From NCBI RefSeq assembly GCF_014192335.1, contig NZ_JACHXU010000029.1, positions 35,720-99,719 on the forward strand: DNA of 64,000 nucleotides, in the 5' to 3' direction. The notes beneath the pieces are model-generated. The model was given only the letters and a program-made list of their open reading frames with translations. It ran no database searches and was not told the origin of the DNA. The DNA is from Aporhodopirellula rubra (GTDB lineage: Bacteria; Planctomycetota; Planctomycetia; Pirellulales; Pirellulaceae). Below are positions 21,226-31,270 of this stretch, piece after piece (positions within the stretch are counted from its first letter, which is position 1; the number at the start of each line of letters is the position of its first letter). Made by a program: the position numbers and the translations under genes.

Positions 21226-21825
21226 TCAGCTGGCTGAGTATTCAGCGCCGAAAAACTCTTTGCTGCCTTCGACGTCCGCCTTGATCGTGCGCGAGCCTTC
21301 TTGCCAGTTGGCGGGGCAGACCTCACCGTTGGCTTCGAAGTACTGCAGAGCCTGTACCATGCGAAGTGCTTCATCGACGCTACGGCCCAGTGGCAAGTCA
21401 TTGACGACTTGGTGACGCACGACGCCGTCTTTGTCGATCAAGAACAATCCGCGAAGTGCGACGCCGCCGTCGAGCAGCACGTCGTAGTCTCGCGAGATTT
21501 GTTTGTTCAAATCCGAAACCAGTGGGTAGTCGGTTTTGCCGATGCCGCCTTGGTTGCGTGGCGTGTTGGTCCACGCGAGGTGCGAGAAGTGGCTGTCGAC
21601 GGAAACGCCGATGATGTTCACGCCGAGCGCTTCGAACTCTTTGGCTCGGTCGCTGAATGCGATGATTTCAGTCGGGCAAACGAACGTGAAGTCCAAAGGC
21701 CAGAAGAACAGCAACACATACTTGCCCTTGTAATCGCTGAGCGAAAAATCATCTTTGAAGGTGCCGTTGGGCATGACGGCGGTTGCTGTGAAATTGGGGG
21801 CTTGCTGCGTGACCAAAACGCTCAT
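21226..21825 (-). CDS. 2-Cys peroxiredoxin (AhpC/TSA family)
   Basis: A 199-residue cytosolic peroxiredoxin that reduces hydrogen peroxide and organic hydroperoxides. The peroxidatic cysteine is Cys50 in [10 protein letters not shown] and the resolving cysteine is Cys170 in GEVCPANW, so it is a typical 2-Cys enzyme. [28 protein letters not shown] and the YF-type C-terminal helix ([11 protein letters not shown]) are family features. The last part may help decide sensitivity to overoxidation. It heads a probable three-gene leftward operon with a KaiC-like ATPase and an unknown protein. No ahpF or thioredoxin reductase is adjacent. Confidence 0.93.
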   Translation of the reverse strand: MSVLVTQQAPNFTATAVMPNGTFKDDFSLSDYKGKYVLLFFWPLDFTFVCPTEIIAFSDRAKEFEALGVNIIGVSVDSHFSHLAWTNTPRNQGGIGKTDYPLVSDLNKQISRDYDVLLDGGVALRGLFLIDKDGVVRHQVVNDLPLGRSVDEALRMVQALQYFEANGEVCPANWQEGSRTIKADVEGSKEFFGAEYSAS

Positions 21826-21895
21826 TGTATGTCTCTCTGTAAAGTCTCTTGAAGGAATGGTTGGTTAACGTAACGGGATGGGGTCGCCGAGGCGA

Positions 21896-22207
21896 TCAGT
21901 CACGGAGGTTGGTGTCGAAAACCTGGACTGAATCCCAGTTGTCTTTTTGTTGTTCGATGAATTTTAAGTGCCGCTCGGCAACCTGGTATTTGTCGTGTGC
22001 CGCTTGATCTGAAAACACGACATGCAGGGCCACGTCATAGTCCGCGTTGACGGGGCGGTCGTACCGCGGTTCGCGTTGGCCGACGGCGAAGTCCACAGTA
22101 CCTTCGTGATTCGTCAAGTATTCTTCGCAGGCGTCGAGCAGTTTGGTGACCGACGCTTCATCGCGGTTTTTGAGTTTGAAGAAAACTTGATGGGCGAGTC
22201 GTGGCAT
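21896..22207 (-). CDS. Dabb (stress-responsive alpha/beta-barrel) protein
   Basis: A 103-residue protein with the layout of the Dabb family: an N-terminal beta-strand with a conserved His (LAHQVFFKLK), a helix with LLDACEEYL, then strand YDVALHVVFSD and AAHDKYQVAERHLKFIEQ. Such proteins form dimeric ferredoxin-like barrels of poorly known function. It lies about 70 bases upstream of ahpC in the same direction, so it may share the stress context or transcript. Confidence 0.85.
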   Translation of the reverse strand: MPRLAHQVFFKLKNRDEASVTKLLDACEEYLTNHEGTVDFAVGQREPRYDRPVNADYDVALHVVFSDQAAHDKYQVAERHLKFIEQQKDNWDSVQVFDTNLRD

Positions 22208-22303
22208 GGTGTTGATTGGTTTAGGGGATTGGAGGTTGGGTGGTGAGGACGAATTCGGACACGTGAGGGACGCTAGTCAGCTCGGAAATGCCACTCGCAA
22301 ACT

Positions 22304-23359
22304 TTAGCGATTCGGTCGCCCTGCCCCAACCGGGGACGGCGGTCGACGGGGTGTGTAAGTGCAGCAGTCCTGGGGGCAGACGTCGTGCCATGGGCCAAGA
22401 TCGCCGATCGCAGGTTTTTCGTCTGTCAGCCCGAGACGTTCCGACACGAGGCCGCGGATCATGGACACAAACTCGGGGTGAGTTCCGGCGCTGGCCGCAC
22501 GAGCCATCTTGATATTGCGTTCCTGGCATAAGGCGGCCGCTTCTTCGTCGAGGTCGAAGAGCACTTCCATGTGATCGCTGACGAAACCGATGGGGAGCAC
22601 GATCAGTGACGACAGCTTTTGTTCGTCGTCGAGCCGAGCGATCGCGTCGAGGACGTCGGGTTCGAGCCATGGTTGGCTCGGCGGACCGCTGCGGCTTTGA
22701 TAAACAAGATCCCAATCCGTCGCCCCGCAGGCTTCTGCGACGAGTCGGCTGGACTCGCGGAGTTGTTTCTCGTAATCGCAGTTGTCGGCCATGCCCATCG
22801 GGATGCTGTGCGCGGTGAACAGCACTTTCGTTTCACCCGGTGAAACGTCAATCGACTTGGCAGCGGTTTGAATGTTGTCCGCCATGGCCGCGACGAATCC
22901 GGGATGGTTGAAGCCCATGCGGACCTTCTCGACGATCGGCGCGCCGTCCCCGACTTCCTCGCGCGCGGCAATGATGTCTTCGCGATATTGCCGGCAACCG
23001 CTGTAGCAACTGAACATGCTGGTGAAGAACGCGAGCGTCCGTTTGCACCCGTCGGCTTTCATCTGACGCAGTGTCTCTGAAAAGTACGGTGTCCAATTCC
23101 GATTGCCCCAGTAAACGGGCAAGTCGATTCCGTTGGCTTCGAATTCGGATTTGATCGCGGCGAGCAGTTCGCGGTTGTGTTGGTTGATCGGGCTGATGCC
23201 GTCAAAGTGAGCGTAGTGCTCAGCGACTTCGAGCATTCGCTCGCGGGGAACGTTTTTGCCCCGCAGCACATTTTCGAGAAACGGCATGACGTCGTCCTGG
23301 CCTTCGGGGCCACCGAACGAGACCAGTAAAAAGGAGTCGTAGGGAGGAAGATCGGACAT
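22304..23359 (-). CDS. hemH: Ferrochelatase, with possible iron-sulfur cluster cysteines
   Basis: A 351-residue ferrochelatase, which inserts ferrous iron into a porphyrin in haem synthesis. The catalytic His is His184 in FTAHSIPMGM and the conserved acid is Glu265 in GFVSDHMEVLFDLD. That second block resembles the Gram-positive/actinobacterial coproporphyrin type more than the E. coli type. SRSGPPSQPWLEPDV is the substrate-side loop. Cysteines at 118, 122, 328, 332 and 333 (last in DVCPQDCCTY) recall the C-terminal cysteine cluster that binds [2Fe-2S] in some bacterial ferrochelatases. GGAG six bases before the ATG lies inside the upstream ACT gene, one base away, so the two are coupled. Confidence 0.94.
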   Translation of the reverse strand: MSDLPPYDSFLLVSFGGPEGQDDVMPFLENVLRGKNVPRERMLEVAEHYAHFDGISPINQHNRELLAAIKSEFEANGIDLPVYWGNRNWTPYFSETLRQMKADGCKRTLAFFTSMFSCYSGCRQYREDIIAAREEVGDGAPIVEKVRMGFNHPGFVAAMADNIQTAAKSIDVSPGETKVLFTAHSIPMGMADNCDYEKQLRESSRLVAEACGATDWDLVYQSRSGPPSQPWLEPDVLDAIARLDDEQKLSSLIVLPIGFVSDHMEVLFDLDEEAAALCQERNIKMARAASAGTHPEFVSMIRGLVSERLGLTDEKPAIGDLGPWHDVCPQDCCTYTPRRPPSPVGAGRPNR

Positions 23360-23360
23360 C

Positions 23361-23870
23361 TCAGACTCCGTCTCCCGTGGCGTCGTCGCCGTCGAGGTCC
23401 GCTTCCGTGATGATTCGGAAGCCCTTTTCGTGCAGCGTTTTCATCGCCATGTCGATACCTTCGACCATGATCGCGACGGCCGGTTTGCCATGTGGGCGAA
23501 CGATCAGAGGGTAGGCCTGGATGATGTTCAGTTCCGCCTGAAGGAGCGCAGTGCAAACTCGCAAAAGTGGTTGCGGTCCTTCGGGAAGCTCGACGCCGAT
23601 CAGGTCGGTTTCGATAATCGCCAAACCAGAGCGTTCGAGGATCTCGCGTCCGCGATCGGCATCACTGATCAAAAATCGCACGAACGCGCATTCAGCCGCA
23701 TCGTTGATTGAAAGGGCAACAATGCGGATTCCTGTTCCCTCGAAACGGCGGACGACTTCCAAGAGTTGGCCGACACGGTTTTCGAGAAAAATAGTGAATT
23801 GACGGATCGCGGGAAATTCTCGGCCCCTCATCGTCTCGTAAGGGGTGTTCACTTCGGATCCAAAGCTCAT
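23361..23870 (-). CDS. Tandem ACT-domain protein
   Basis: A 169-residue protein made of two ACT-like halves: AIRQFTIFLENRVGQLLEVV opens the first (about residues 22-85), and RVCTALLQAELNIIQAYPLIV the second (about 100-160). ACT pairs usually bind amino acids and regulate a partner enzyme. No catalytic domain is present. An ATG at 23831 (MRGREFPAI) is an alternative start. Its stop is one base from the hemH start, so the two proteins are made together. Whether it regulates haem synthesis from an amino-acid signal is a guess. Confidence 0.82.
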   Translation of the reverse strand: MSFGSEVNTPYETMRGREFPAIRQFTIFLENRVGQLLEVVRRFEGTGIRIVALSINDAAECAFVRFLISDADRGREILERSGLAIIETDLIGVELPEGPQPLLRVCTALLQAELNIIQAYPLIVRPHGKPAVAIMVEGIDMAMKTLHEKGFRIITEADLDGDDATGDGV

Positions 23871-24008
23871 GCGTCCGTTCTCGTTAGGTAGGCGGCGGGC
23901 GAAATCTGTACGGGAGTGTAGCGATAGGCGGTTTTCTCGGCAAACTGGCTAATCATGGAGGGGGATGCGCCGGCGAGGGGACCGGTTGTCGAGAGTGCCT
24001 CGGCCGGT

Positions 24009-26180
<2,172 letters not shown>

Positions 26181-26208
26181 TCAACTCGGTACGAGCATTG
26201 GCCTGTTT

Positions 26209-26268
26209 TATGCGACCAATGCCAAATTCTATGCGACCAAGGCCCAATTCTATGCGACCAAGGGTCGG
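26209..26268. repeat. 21-bp tandem direct repeat, about 2.9 copies
   Basis: Units start at 26209, 26230 and 26251, each beginning TATGCGACCAA; the third is cut after 18 bases. Units 1 and 2 differ at two positions. The array lies 116-175 bases upstream of the ligA start. A 21-bp period is two helical turns, so each copy faces the same side of the DNA. Confidence 0.9.
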
Positions 26269-26839
26269 AGGACGCCCCCACAAGTGATCTGCTTAAGTGA
26301 ACGAAATCCGCCGCTATGAATTGGTCGTTTATCGCCGCAATTGGGCACAGCGTGTTGCATTTTGCCGCATGGGCGGCGGAGGCAGCATTGCCTGAGTCCT
26401 CGATGACGCCGCTAATTGCGGCTTTAGGGGTCGTATGGCATTTCCAGGCTAGGGCATTTCTCTTCGCTGTCTGTCACGGCGGCTTGTGACGGTAGTATGA
26501 TGCAGTTTACGACGTTTCACTTCCTTCAAAGGAGACCGTTTTTGAGTCCACTGAGGTGACTTCTGTCGCTTCAACGAGTTCCGAACCCATTAGTTTCGAA
26601 CCCTTCACGTGAGTGTGATGGTCCAGATCACCCCGCAGTTTTGGCAGGAGTGATTTATTCGTAATCGCTCTCACGCCTTGCCTGGAACGAACCGATTGCC
26701 CCATTAGTACGCAGTTGCCTGCGGGGATGGGATTTCAATGCCCGGTTTTAAGATTTAGCAGCCTAGTGCAAGGCTTGGTGGTAGGGTTTGACTGACAACT
26801 GGAACCCGACAGGATTGCGGTGACAGAGCTGCAGTTGAC

Positions 26840-26854
26840 GACATGTCACATGTC
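26840..26854. promoter_or_regulatory. Palindrome upstream of glgX (possible operator)
   Basis: GACATGTCACATGTC is a perfect 7-bp inverted repeat with a single central base, 55 bases before the glgX start. It has the size and symmetry of a dimeric repressor site. No cognate regulator is adjacent. Confidence 0.45.
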
Positions 26855-26909
26855 ATCGAGCAGACAAGTGCCGTGGTCCTGAATGAATGACTCAAGGAGC
26901 GATCTTTCA

Positions 26910-29000
26910 ATGCTGATGCGACAACCGTGCACCGACCTACAATTTGGATACGCATCTCCGTTTGGCGCCACGCCATCGGCAACCGGGACGCAGTTCTCGG
27001 TTTTCAGCCGTTCGGCAACGGAAATGCGACTGTTGCTGTACAACAAAGTGAACGACCGGGAGCCGGCTCAGGTCATCGACTTCGACCGTGATACAGATCG
27101 CTGGGGCGATGTATGGAGTCTCAACGTACCCGGACTCGAAGCGGGGCAGCTCTATCACTTTCAGGCGTCAGGTCCTTGGGAACCCGAAAACGGTCATCGG
27201 TTCGATTCCTCCGCACGCCTGATTGATCCTTACGCACAAGCTCTCGCGGGGACCTACCAAACCGGTAAAGACGGTCTCGTTCGTCCGCCTAAGTGTGTTG
27301 TGGTTGATCACTCGTTCGATTGGGAAGGCGATCGCCATCTGCGTCGCGACATGAGCGAGACGGTCATTTATGAAATGCACGTTCGTGGGTTCACCAAGAG
27401 TCGTACGGCGAAAGTGAAAGCCGGCGGCAGTTACCTCGGCGTGATCGAGAAGATCCCTTATCTGAAATCGCTCGGCATCACGGCCGTTGAACTGATGCCT
27501 GTTCACGAATTCCCGATTCGTGACCCGCACGGCAAGAAGCTCTCTCGGCCCAATTACTGGGGCTATGACCCGATGGCGTTCTTCGCGCCTCACCGTGGGT
27601 ACGCTCACAGCAGTGCACCGGGTGCCCAAGTTGTTGAATTCAAACAAATGGTCAAGGCGCTTCACGAAGCGGGCATCGAAGTGATTCTCGATGTTGTCTT
27701 TAACCACACGTGTGAAGGCAATGAGAACGGTCCAACGTTGTCGTTTAAGGGACTCGAGAACCAAGTCTATTACATCCTCAGTGAAGGCCAGCACTACTGT
27801 AACTACAGCGGATGCGGCAACACGATCAATGGGAACCACCCTGTTGTTCGTGAGATGATTTTCCATTGTTTGCGTCACTGGGTTCACAACTATCACATCG
27901 ACGGATTCCGCTTCGATTTGGCGAGTATTTTGAGTCGTGACCGGTCCGGCAATTTGGTGCCGAACCCGCCGATGGTCGAATTGATCGCTGAAGATCCGAT
28001 GCTCGCCGATACGAAGATCATCGCCGAAGCATGGGACGCCGCAGGTGCCTATCAGGTCGGTAGTTTTGGTAACTATCGTTGGGCCGAATGGAACGGGCGA
28101 TATCGTGACGATGCACGCGGTTTTTGGCGTGGTGACGGCGGAACGCTCGGACCTTTGGCCACGCGTTTGGCAGGCAGTAGTGACTTGTATGAGCATGCCG
28201 GACGGCCTCCGTTCTGCAGCATCAACTTCATTACAAGTCATGACGGATTCACGATGAGCGACCTCGTGTCGTACAAGGACAAGCACAACGACGCCAACGG
28301 CGAGAACAACAACGACGGTGACAACCACAACATTAGTGACAACTATGGTGTGGAAGGCCCGACGCGTAAGAAATGCATCGCGACGATTCGCAGCCAGCAA
28401 GTGCGAAACATGTTGACGACGTTGTTGGTCAGCCAAGGCGTGCCGATGATTGTCAGCGGTGACGAAGTTCGGCGGACCCAAAAAGGCAACAACAACGCCT
28501 ATTGCCAAGACAACGATATTTCATGGTTTGATTGGCGATTGGTTGAGAAGAACGCGGACTTAACGCGTTTTGTGAGTGCCCTGATTCAGTTCCGTAAGAG
28601 CCAACCAACAATCCGTCGGAAAGAGTATCTGACCGGGCGACCGGTCGATGGCCGAAAGATTCCGGACGTGTCTTGGTACGGCGCCGACGGCAATCCGTTG
28701 CACTGGGATCAAGGGGCGCTTGCGATGACCGCGTACATCGCCGCACCGAGTCGTTTGGATGATCCCGAAGGTCTCGGTCGTGACTTAATCATGATGTTCA
28801 ACAGCACCGGCGATAACCTGGAGTTTGAACTTCCGTCGATCGGGCGTGGCGCGGTTTGGAATCTGTTCGTTGACACATCGGCTCCTTCGCCGAAGGACAT
28901 CTACCCGGATGTCGATGGCCCGGTTGCTCCGAGTAACCGCATCATTGAGATGGGGCGTCACTCGATGAAGATCTTCGTCTGCAACGCTGCGATGAGCTGA
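26910..29000 (+). CDS. glgX: Glycogen debranching enzyme (GlgX, isoamylase type)
   Basis: The chosen ATG at 26910 has AAGGAG ten bases upstream, giving 696 residues; an in-frame ATG at 26883 adds nine. An N-terminal CBM48-like domain (FGYASPFGATPSATGTQFSVF, about 1-110) precedes the GH13 barrel. Conserved regions are EVILDVVFNHTCEGNE, GFRFDLASIL (nucleophile Asp), IIAEAWDAAGAYQVG (acid/base Glu) and NFITSHDGFTMSDLV. The enzyme removes alpha-1,6 branches from glycogen after phosphorylase trimming. No other glycogen gene lies in the window. A palindrome upstream may be an operator, and a hairpin follows the stop. Confidence 0.94.
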   Translation: MLMRQPCTDLQFGYASPFGATPSATGTQFSVFSRSATEMRLLLYNKVNDREPAQVIDFDRDTDRWGDVWSLNVPGLEAGQLYHFQASGPWEPENGHRFDSSARLIDPYAQALAGTYQTGKDGLVRPPKCVVVDHSFDWEGDRHLRRDMSETVIYEMHVRGFTKSRTAKVKAGGSYLGVIEKIPYLKSLGITAVELMPVHEFPIRDPHGKKLSRPNYWGYDPMAFFAPHRGYAHSSAPGAQVVEFKQMVKALHEAGIEVILDVVFNHTCEGNENGPTLSFKGLENQVYYILSEGQHYCNYSGCGNTINGNHPVVREMIFHCLRHWVHNYHIDGFRFDLASILSRDRSGNLVPNPPMVELIAEDPMLADTKIIAEAWDAAGAYQVGSFGNYRWAEWNGRYRDDARGFWRGDGGTLGPLATRLAGSSDLYEHAGRPPFCSINFITSHDGFTMSDLVSYKDKHNDANGENNNDGDNHNISDNYGVEGPTRKKCIATIRSQQVRNMLTTLLVSQGVPMIVSGDEVRRTQKGNNNAYCQDNDISWFDWRLVEKNADLTRFVSALIQFRKSQPTIRRKEYLTGRPVDGRKIPDVSWYGADGNPLHWDQGALAMTAYIAAPSRLDDPEGLGRDLIMMFNSTGDNLEFELPSIGRGAVWNLFVDTSAPSPKDIYPDVDGPVAPSNRIIEMGRHSMKIFVCNAAMS

Positions 29001-29018
29001 GTCATTCGTGTTCGTTTA

Positions 29019-29048
29019 TGTCGGTGGGTCTATCGTGATCCACCGACA
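29019..29048. terminator. Hairpin between convergent glgX and cupin genes
   Basis: A 12-bp stem (29019-29030 with 29037-29048, one G-T pair) and a 6-base loop lies 19 bases after the glgX stop. No T-run follows on either strand. Position between converging genes suggests a terminator or processing barrier for both. Confidence 0.5.
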
Positions 29049-29085
29049 CGCGGGTGATGTAAAGAATCGTTGAAGTCATAATAGG

Positions 29086-29442
29086 TCAGATTTTGTCTGG
29101 CCTATTGTCGTAGAATACCGCGATCCAAATCGTTGGTTCTTCGGTGTCTGTCCATTCCACGCGGTGTCGCCGGTGGGCTTCGATCGTCAGGTGATCGCCT
29201 GGTCTCAAGTGGATGATCGACTCGTCGCCGTGGTCATCAAATCGGATCTTGGCCTGTCCTGCGATCACCGTGACCCATTCGTGTTCGTCTTGGTCGTACC
29301 AGAATCCCGGTGGGCTGCACTGTCCGTTGGAAACGATCCGTTCGATTCGAGTGTGGGAGCTTTGGTCGATGGTCTGGACGACCTCTTCGGATCCGGTGGC
29401 TGCCGGCGGCGCAAGCAGGTTGCCGCGAAAAGGGGCGTCCAT
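29086..29442 (-). CDS. Cupin-fold protein
   Basis: With an ATG at 29442 the product is 118 residues (MDAPFRGNLLAPP...). The open frame extends further upstream, but that part is unlike the family and overlaps the glnII terminator side. The cupin core shows DQDEHEWVTVIAGQAKIRF and LRPGDHLTIEAHRRHRVEW, matching the two metal-binding motifs with His and Glu. Such small cupins bind a metal or a small ligand; the substrate cannot be read. It follows glnII in the same direction but is separated from it by a terminator-like hairpin. Confidence 0.85.
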   Translation of the reverse strand: MDAPFRGNLLAPPAATGSEEVVQTIDQSSHTRIERIVSNGQCSPPGFWYDQDEHEWVTVIAGQAKIRFDDHGDESIIHLRPGDHLTIEAHRRHRVEWTDTEEPTIWIAVFYDNRPDKI

Positions 29443-29558
29443 TGGCAAGGCTCTTTGGGGTTGGTGATGCGAAAATGCGAGAGGGGAGATTGGAGCGGAT
29501 TGGTCTCGGTGGCTGGGTTGAAGATTACGGACGCAATTCGAGAAGACGCACGCCAACG

Positions 29559-29595
29559 AAAAAAGCCCGGACCACCGTAAGGCGATCAGGGCTTT
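29559..29595 (-). terminator. Rho-independent terminator of glnII
   Basis: On the minus strand AAAGCCC (29595-29589) pairs with GGGCTTT (29568-29562), immediately followed by more T residues (six T in all, 29564-29559). It lies 29 bases after the glnII stop. Confidence 0.85.
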
Positions 29596-29623
29596 GTTCT
29601 GTAATCACTGATGTCAGTGAGCT

Positions 29624-30649
29624 TTAGACAGTTGCAGGGATCTTGGCCGTGCGTACTGTTGCGATGATTGCGCTGGCAACCATGTAAGGGTCAGCGTTGG
29701 ATGCTGGGCGACGATCTTCGAGCCATCCCTTCCAGCCGTGCTCGACGGTGAAGATTGGAATGCGGATCGAAGCACCGCGGTCCGAGATGCCGTAGCTGAA
29801 CTTGTCGATCGACTGAGTTTCGTGCAAACCGGTCAGACGCTGATCGTTGTCTGCACCGTAAACGTCGATGTGCTCGCTGATGCGTGGCTCGAACGCTTGG
29901 CAAACTGCTTCGTAAACTTCTTTGCTGCCGCAGGTACGCAGGAGCGTGTTGGAGAAGTTGGCGTGCATGCCGCTGCCGTTCCAGTCGCCTTTGACTGGTT
30001 TGCAGTGGTAGTTGATGACCATGCCGTATTTCTCGGCGGTACGGTCGAGCAGGTAGCGGGCGACCCAGATTTCGTCACCAGCGCGGCAGGCGCCCTTGGC
30101 GAAGATTTGGAATTCCCACTGACCCATCATGACTTCGGCGTTGATGCCTTCGACATTCAGGCCAGCTTCCAAGCACAGTTCGAGGTGCTCTTCTACGATT
30201 TCACGTCCGACTGCTTTGCCGGCACCGACGCTGCAGTAGTACGGGCCTTGAGGGGCGGGGAAGCCTTCTGCTGGGAAACCGATCGGGCGATTGGTTTCAG
30301 GATCGAAGATTGTGTATTCCTGCTCGAAACCGAACCAGAAATCGTCGTCTTTGTCCTTGATCGTTGCGCGGCCGTTGCTGCGGTGTGGGCTGCCGTCTGC
30401 GTTGAGCACTTCGCACATGACGAGGAAGCCCGTGCCGAGGCGATCGGGATCGGGGCAGCAGAAAACGGGTTTCAGCAAACAATCGCTGGCGCCGCCTGGC
30501 GCTTGTTCGGTCGACGAACCGTCGAACGACCATTGGGGAGCGTCCTCAACATTACCGCTGAAATCATCAACGACTTTGGTCTTGCTACGCATGCTCTGTG
30601 TCGGCTGGTAGCCGTCGAGCCAGATGTACTCCAACTTGCACTTAGTCAT
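29624..30649 (-). CDS. glnII: Glutamine synthetase, type II (eukaryotic-like GSII)
   Basis: A 341-residue enzyme making glutamine from glutamate, ammonia and ATP. Length and motifs are those of GSII, not of the 450-470 residue GSI: EYIWLDGYQ, WSFDGSSTEQAPG, FGFEQEYTIFD, GPYYCSVGAGKAVGREIVEEH, NAEVMMGQWEFQI, GDWNGSGMHANFSN and FSYGISDRGASIRIP. GSII lacks the adenylylation site of GSI, so control would be transcriptional or allosteric rather than by GlnE. The start has AGGAG ten bases upstream inside a small palindrome (AGGAGACTCCT). A strong terminator follows. PII, GlnD and sigma-54 genes elsewhere in the window fit a shared nitrogen network. Confidence 0.96.
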   Translation of the reverse strand: MTKCKLEYIWLDGYQPTQSMRSKTKVVDDFSGNVEDAPQWSFDGSSTEQAPGGASDCLLKPVFCCPDPDRLGTGFLVMCEVLNADGSPHRSNGRATIKDKDDDFWFGFEQEYTIFDPETNRPIGFPAEGFPAPQGPYYCSVGAGKAVGREIVEEHLELCLEAGLNVEGINAEVMMGQWEFQIFAKGACRAGDEIWVARYLLDRTAEKYGMVINYHCKPVKGDWNGSGMHANFSNTLLRTCGSKEVYEAVCQAFEPRISEHIDVYGADNDQRLTGLHETQSIDKFSYGISDRGASIRIPIFTVEHGWKGWLEDRRPASNADPYMVASAIIATVRTAKIPATV

Positions 30650-30653
30650 CTAC

Positions 30654-30664
30654 AGGAGTCTCCT
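30654..30664 (-). promoter_or_regulatory. Palindrome overlapping the glnII ribosome-binding site
   Basis: AGGAGACTCCT (minus strand) is a perfect 5-bp inverted repeat around one base and contains the Shine-Dalgarno AGGAG. If it folded in the mRNA it would hide the ribosome-binding site, although a one-base loop would need neighbouring bases to open. Confidence 0.35.
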
Positions 30665-30710
30665 CAGACTAGTTGGGCCAGCGAGTTCTATGAGTCGCAA
30701 TGGCCTGAAA

Positions 30711-30722
30711 ACGAATATTCGT
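30711..30722. promoter_or_regulatory. 12-bp palindrome in the glnII promoter region
   Basis: ACGAATATTCGT is a perfect 12-base palindrome, 62-73 bases upstream of the glnII start. It is a candidate regulator site. No -24/-12 pattern was found in this promoter region. Confidence 0.4.
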
Positions 30723-30841
30723 GGACAAAAAACGGTCTACCCAACCGCACGCGTGTTTAAATGCCCTTGCGACGTAGCGAGGTTTCCCAACGTCGTTTGC
30801 TAACGCAGTATTAAAATAGCCGAAATCCTCGTGCGCTCTAG

Positions 30842-30850
30842 TGGTATAAT
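30842..30850 (+). promoter_or_regulatory. Extended -10 promoter (TGGTATAAT)
   Basis: TG plus one base before a perfect TATAAT hexamer forms an extended -10 element. No -35 consensus lies 17 bases upstream. A start near 30857 would give a leader of about 414 bases before the next gene on this strand (31271). Confidence 0.55.
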
Positions 30851-30856
30851 CTATTT

Positions 30857-31270
30857 CTGCGGGTTCGTAATGCGTGTGTTGGAGGTGGTGTCGTTTGGAA
30901 TGACGGAGGTTTTCCTGCCACTAAGCGGCCTCTCACGCTCTTAGGATGGTAACCCGATCTGCGTTTGTTGGTCCGGGTGGGGGTGATCTGCGTCTGTACG
31001 GGCTTGCAGGGTTTGATTCCACGTCATTCTGCCCACAGGGAGCCGCCCGTGTGAGGGCGAGTGTGTTTCTTTCTGGATCGGTGGACGCCGCGAGACAAAA
31101 TGACGCATCCGAGTGGCTCGATCACTGTGCCGACTCGAATGTTTCGTCGTTCTCCGCTAAAATTCGTCCTCTGCTGGGACGTGATTTCGAACATCCCGCG
31201 ACTCTAAACGATTCGGATGGCGGGCATTCCTGCTGTGCGTCCGACCCCCAATAACGGATTAAAGGGCGAT
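30857..31270 (+). other. Long leader or unannotated transcript before the 31271 gene
   Basis: This stretch follows the TATAAT element and has no convincing gene; a 102-codon frame (30946-31254) has no recognisable sequence or ribosome-binding site. It contains complementary blocks (GAATGACG at 30898-30905 and CGTCATTC at 31022-31029) and a 9-base direct repeat GATCTGCGT at 30956 and 30985. It could be a structured leader or small RNA. It does not carry the signatures of RNase P RNA, tmRNA or a tRNA. Confidence 0.3.

Noticed and set aside
26209..26268. Possible CRISPR array
   Set aside because: The copies are directly contiguous 21-bp units with no unique spacers and no cas genes nearby.
26507..26704. 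65-codon leftward frame between ligA and glgX
   Set aside because: No motif or ribosome-binding site; could not be distinguished from chance.
27168..28508. Long open frame antisense to glgX (446 codons)
   Set aside because: It mirrors codon bias of glgX on the other strand; its translation resembles no protein, and glgX motifs are complete.
31008..31026. T-arm-like GGTTTGATTCC resembling a tRNA
   Set aside because: The flanking bases do not form a 5-bp T-stem, and no anticodon arm or acceptor stem can be drawn around it.
30946..31254. 102-codon rightward frame before the 31271 gene
   Set aside because: No ribosome-binding site, no recognisable sequence, and it overlaps the probable structured leader.
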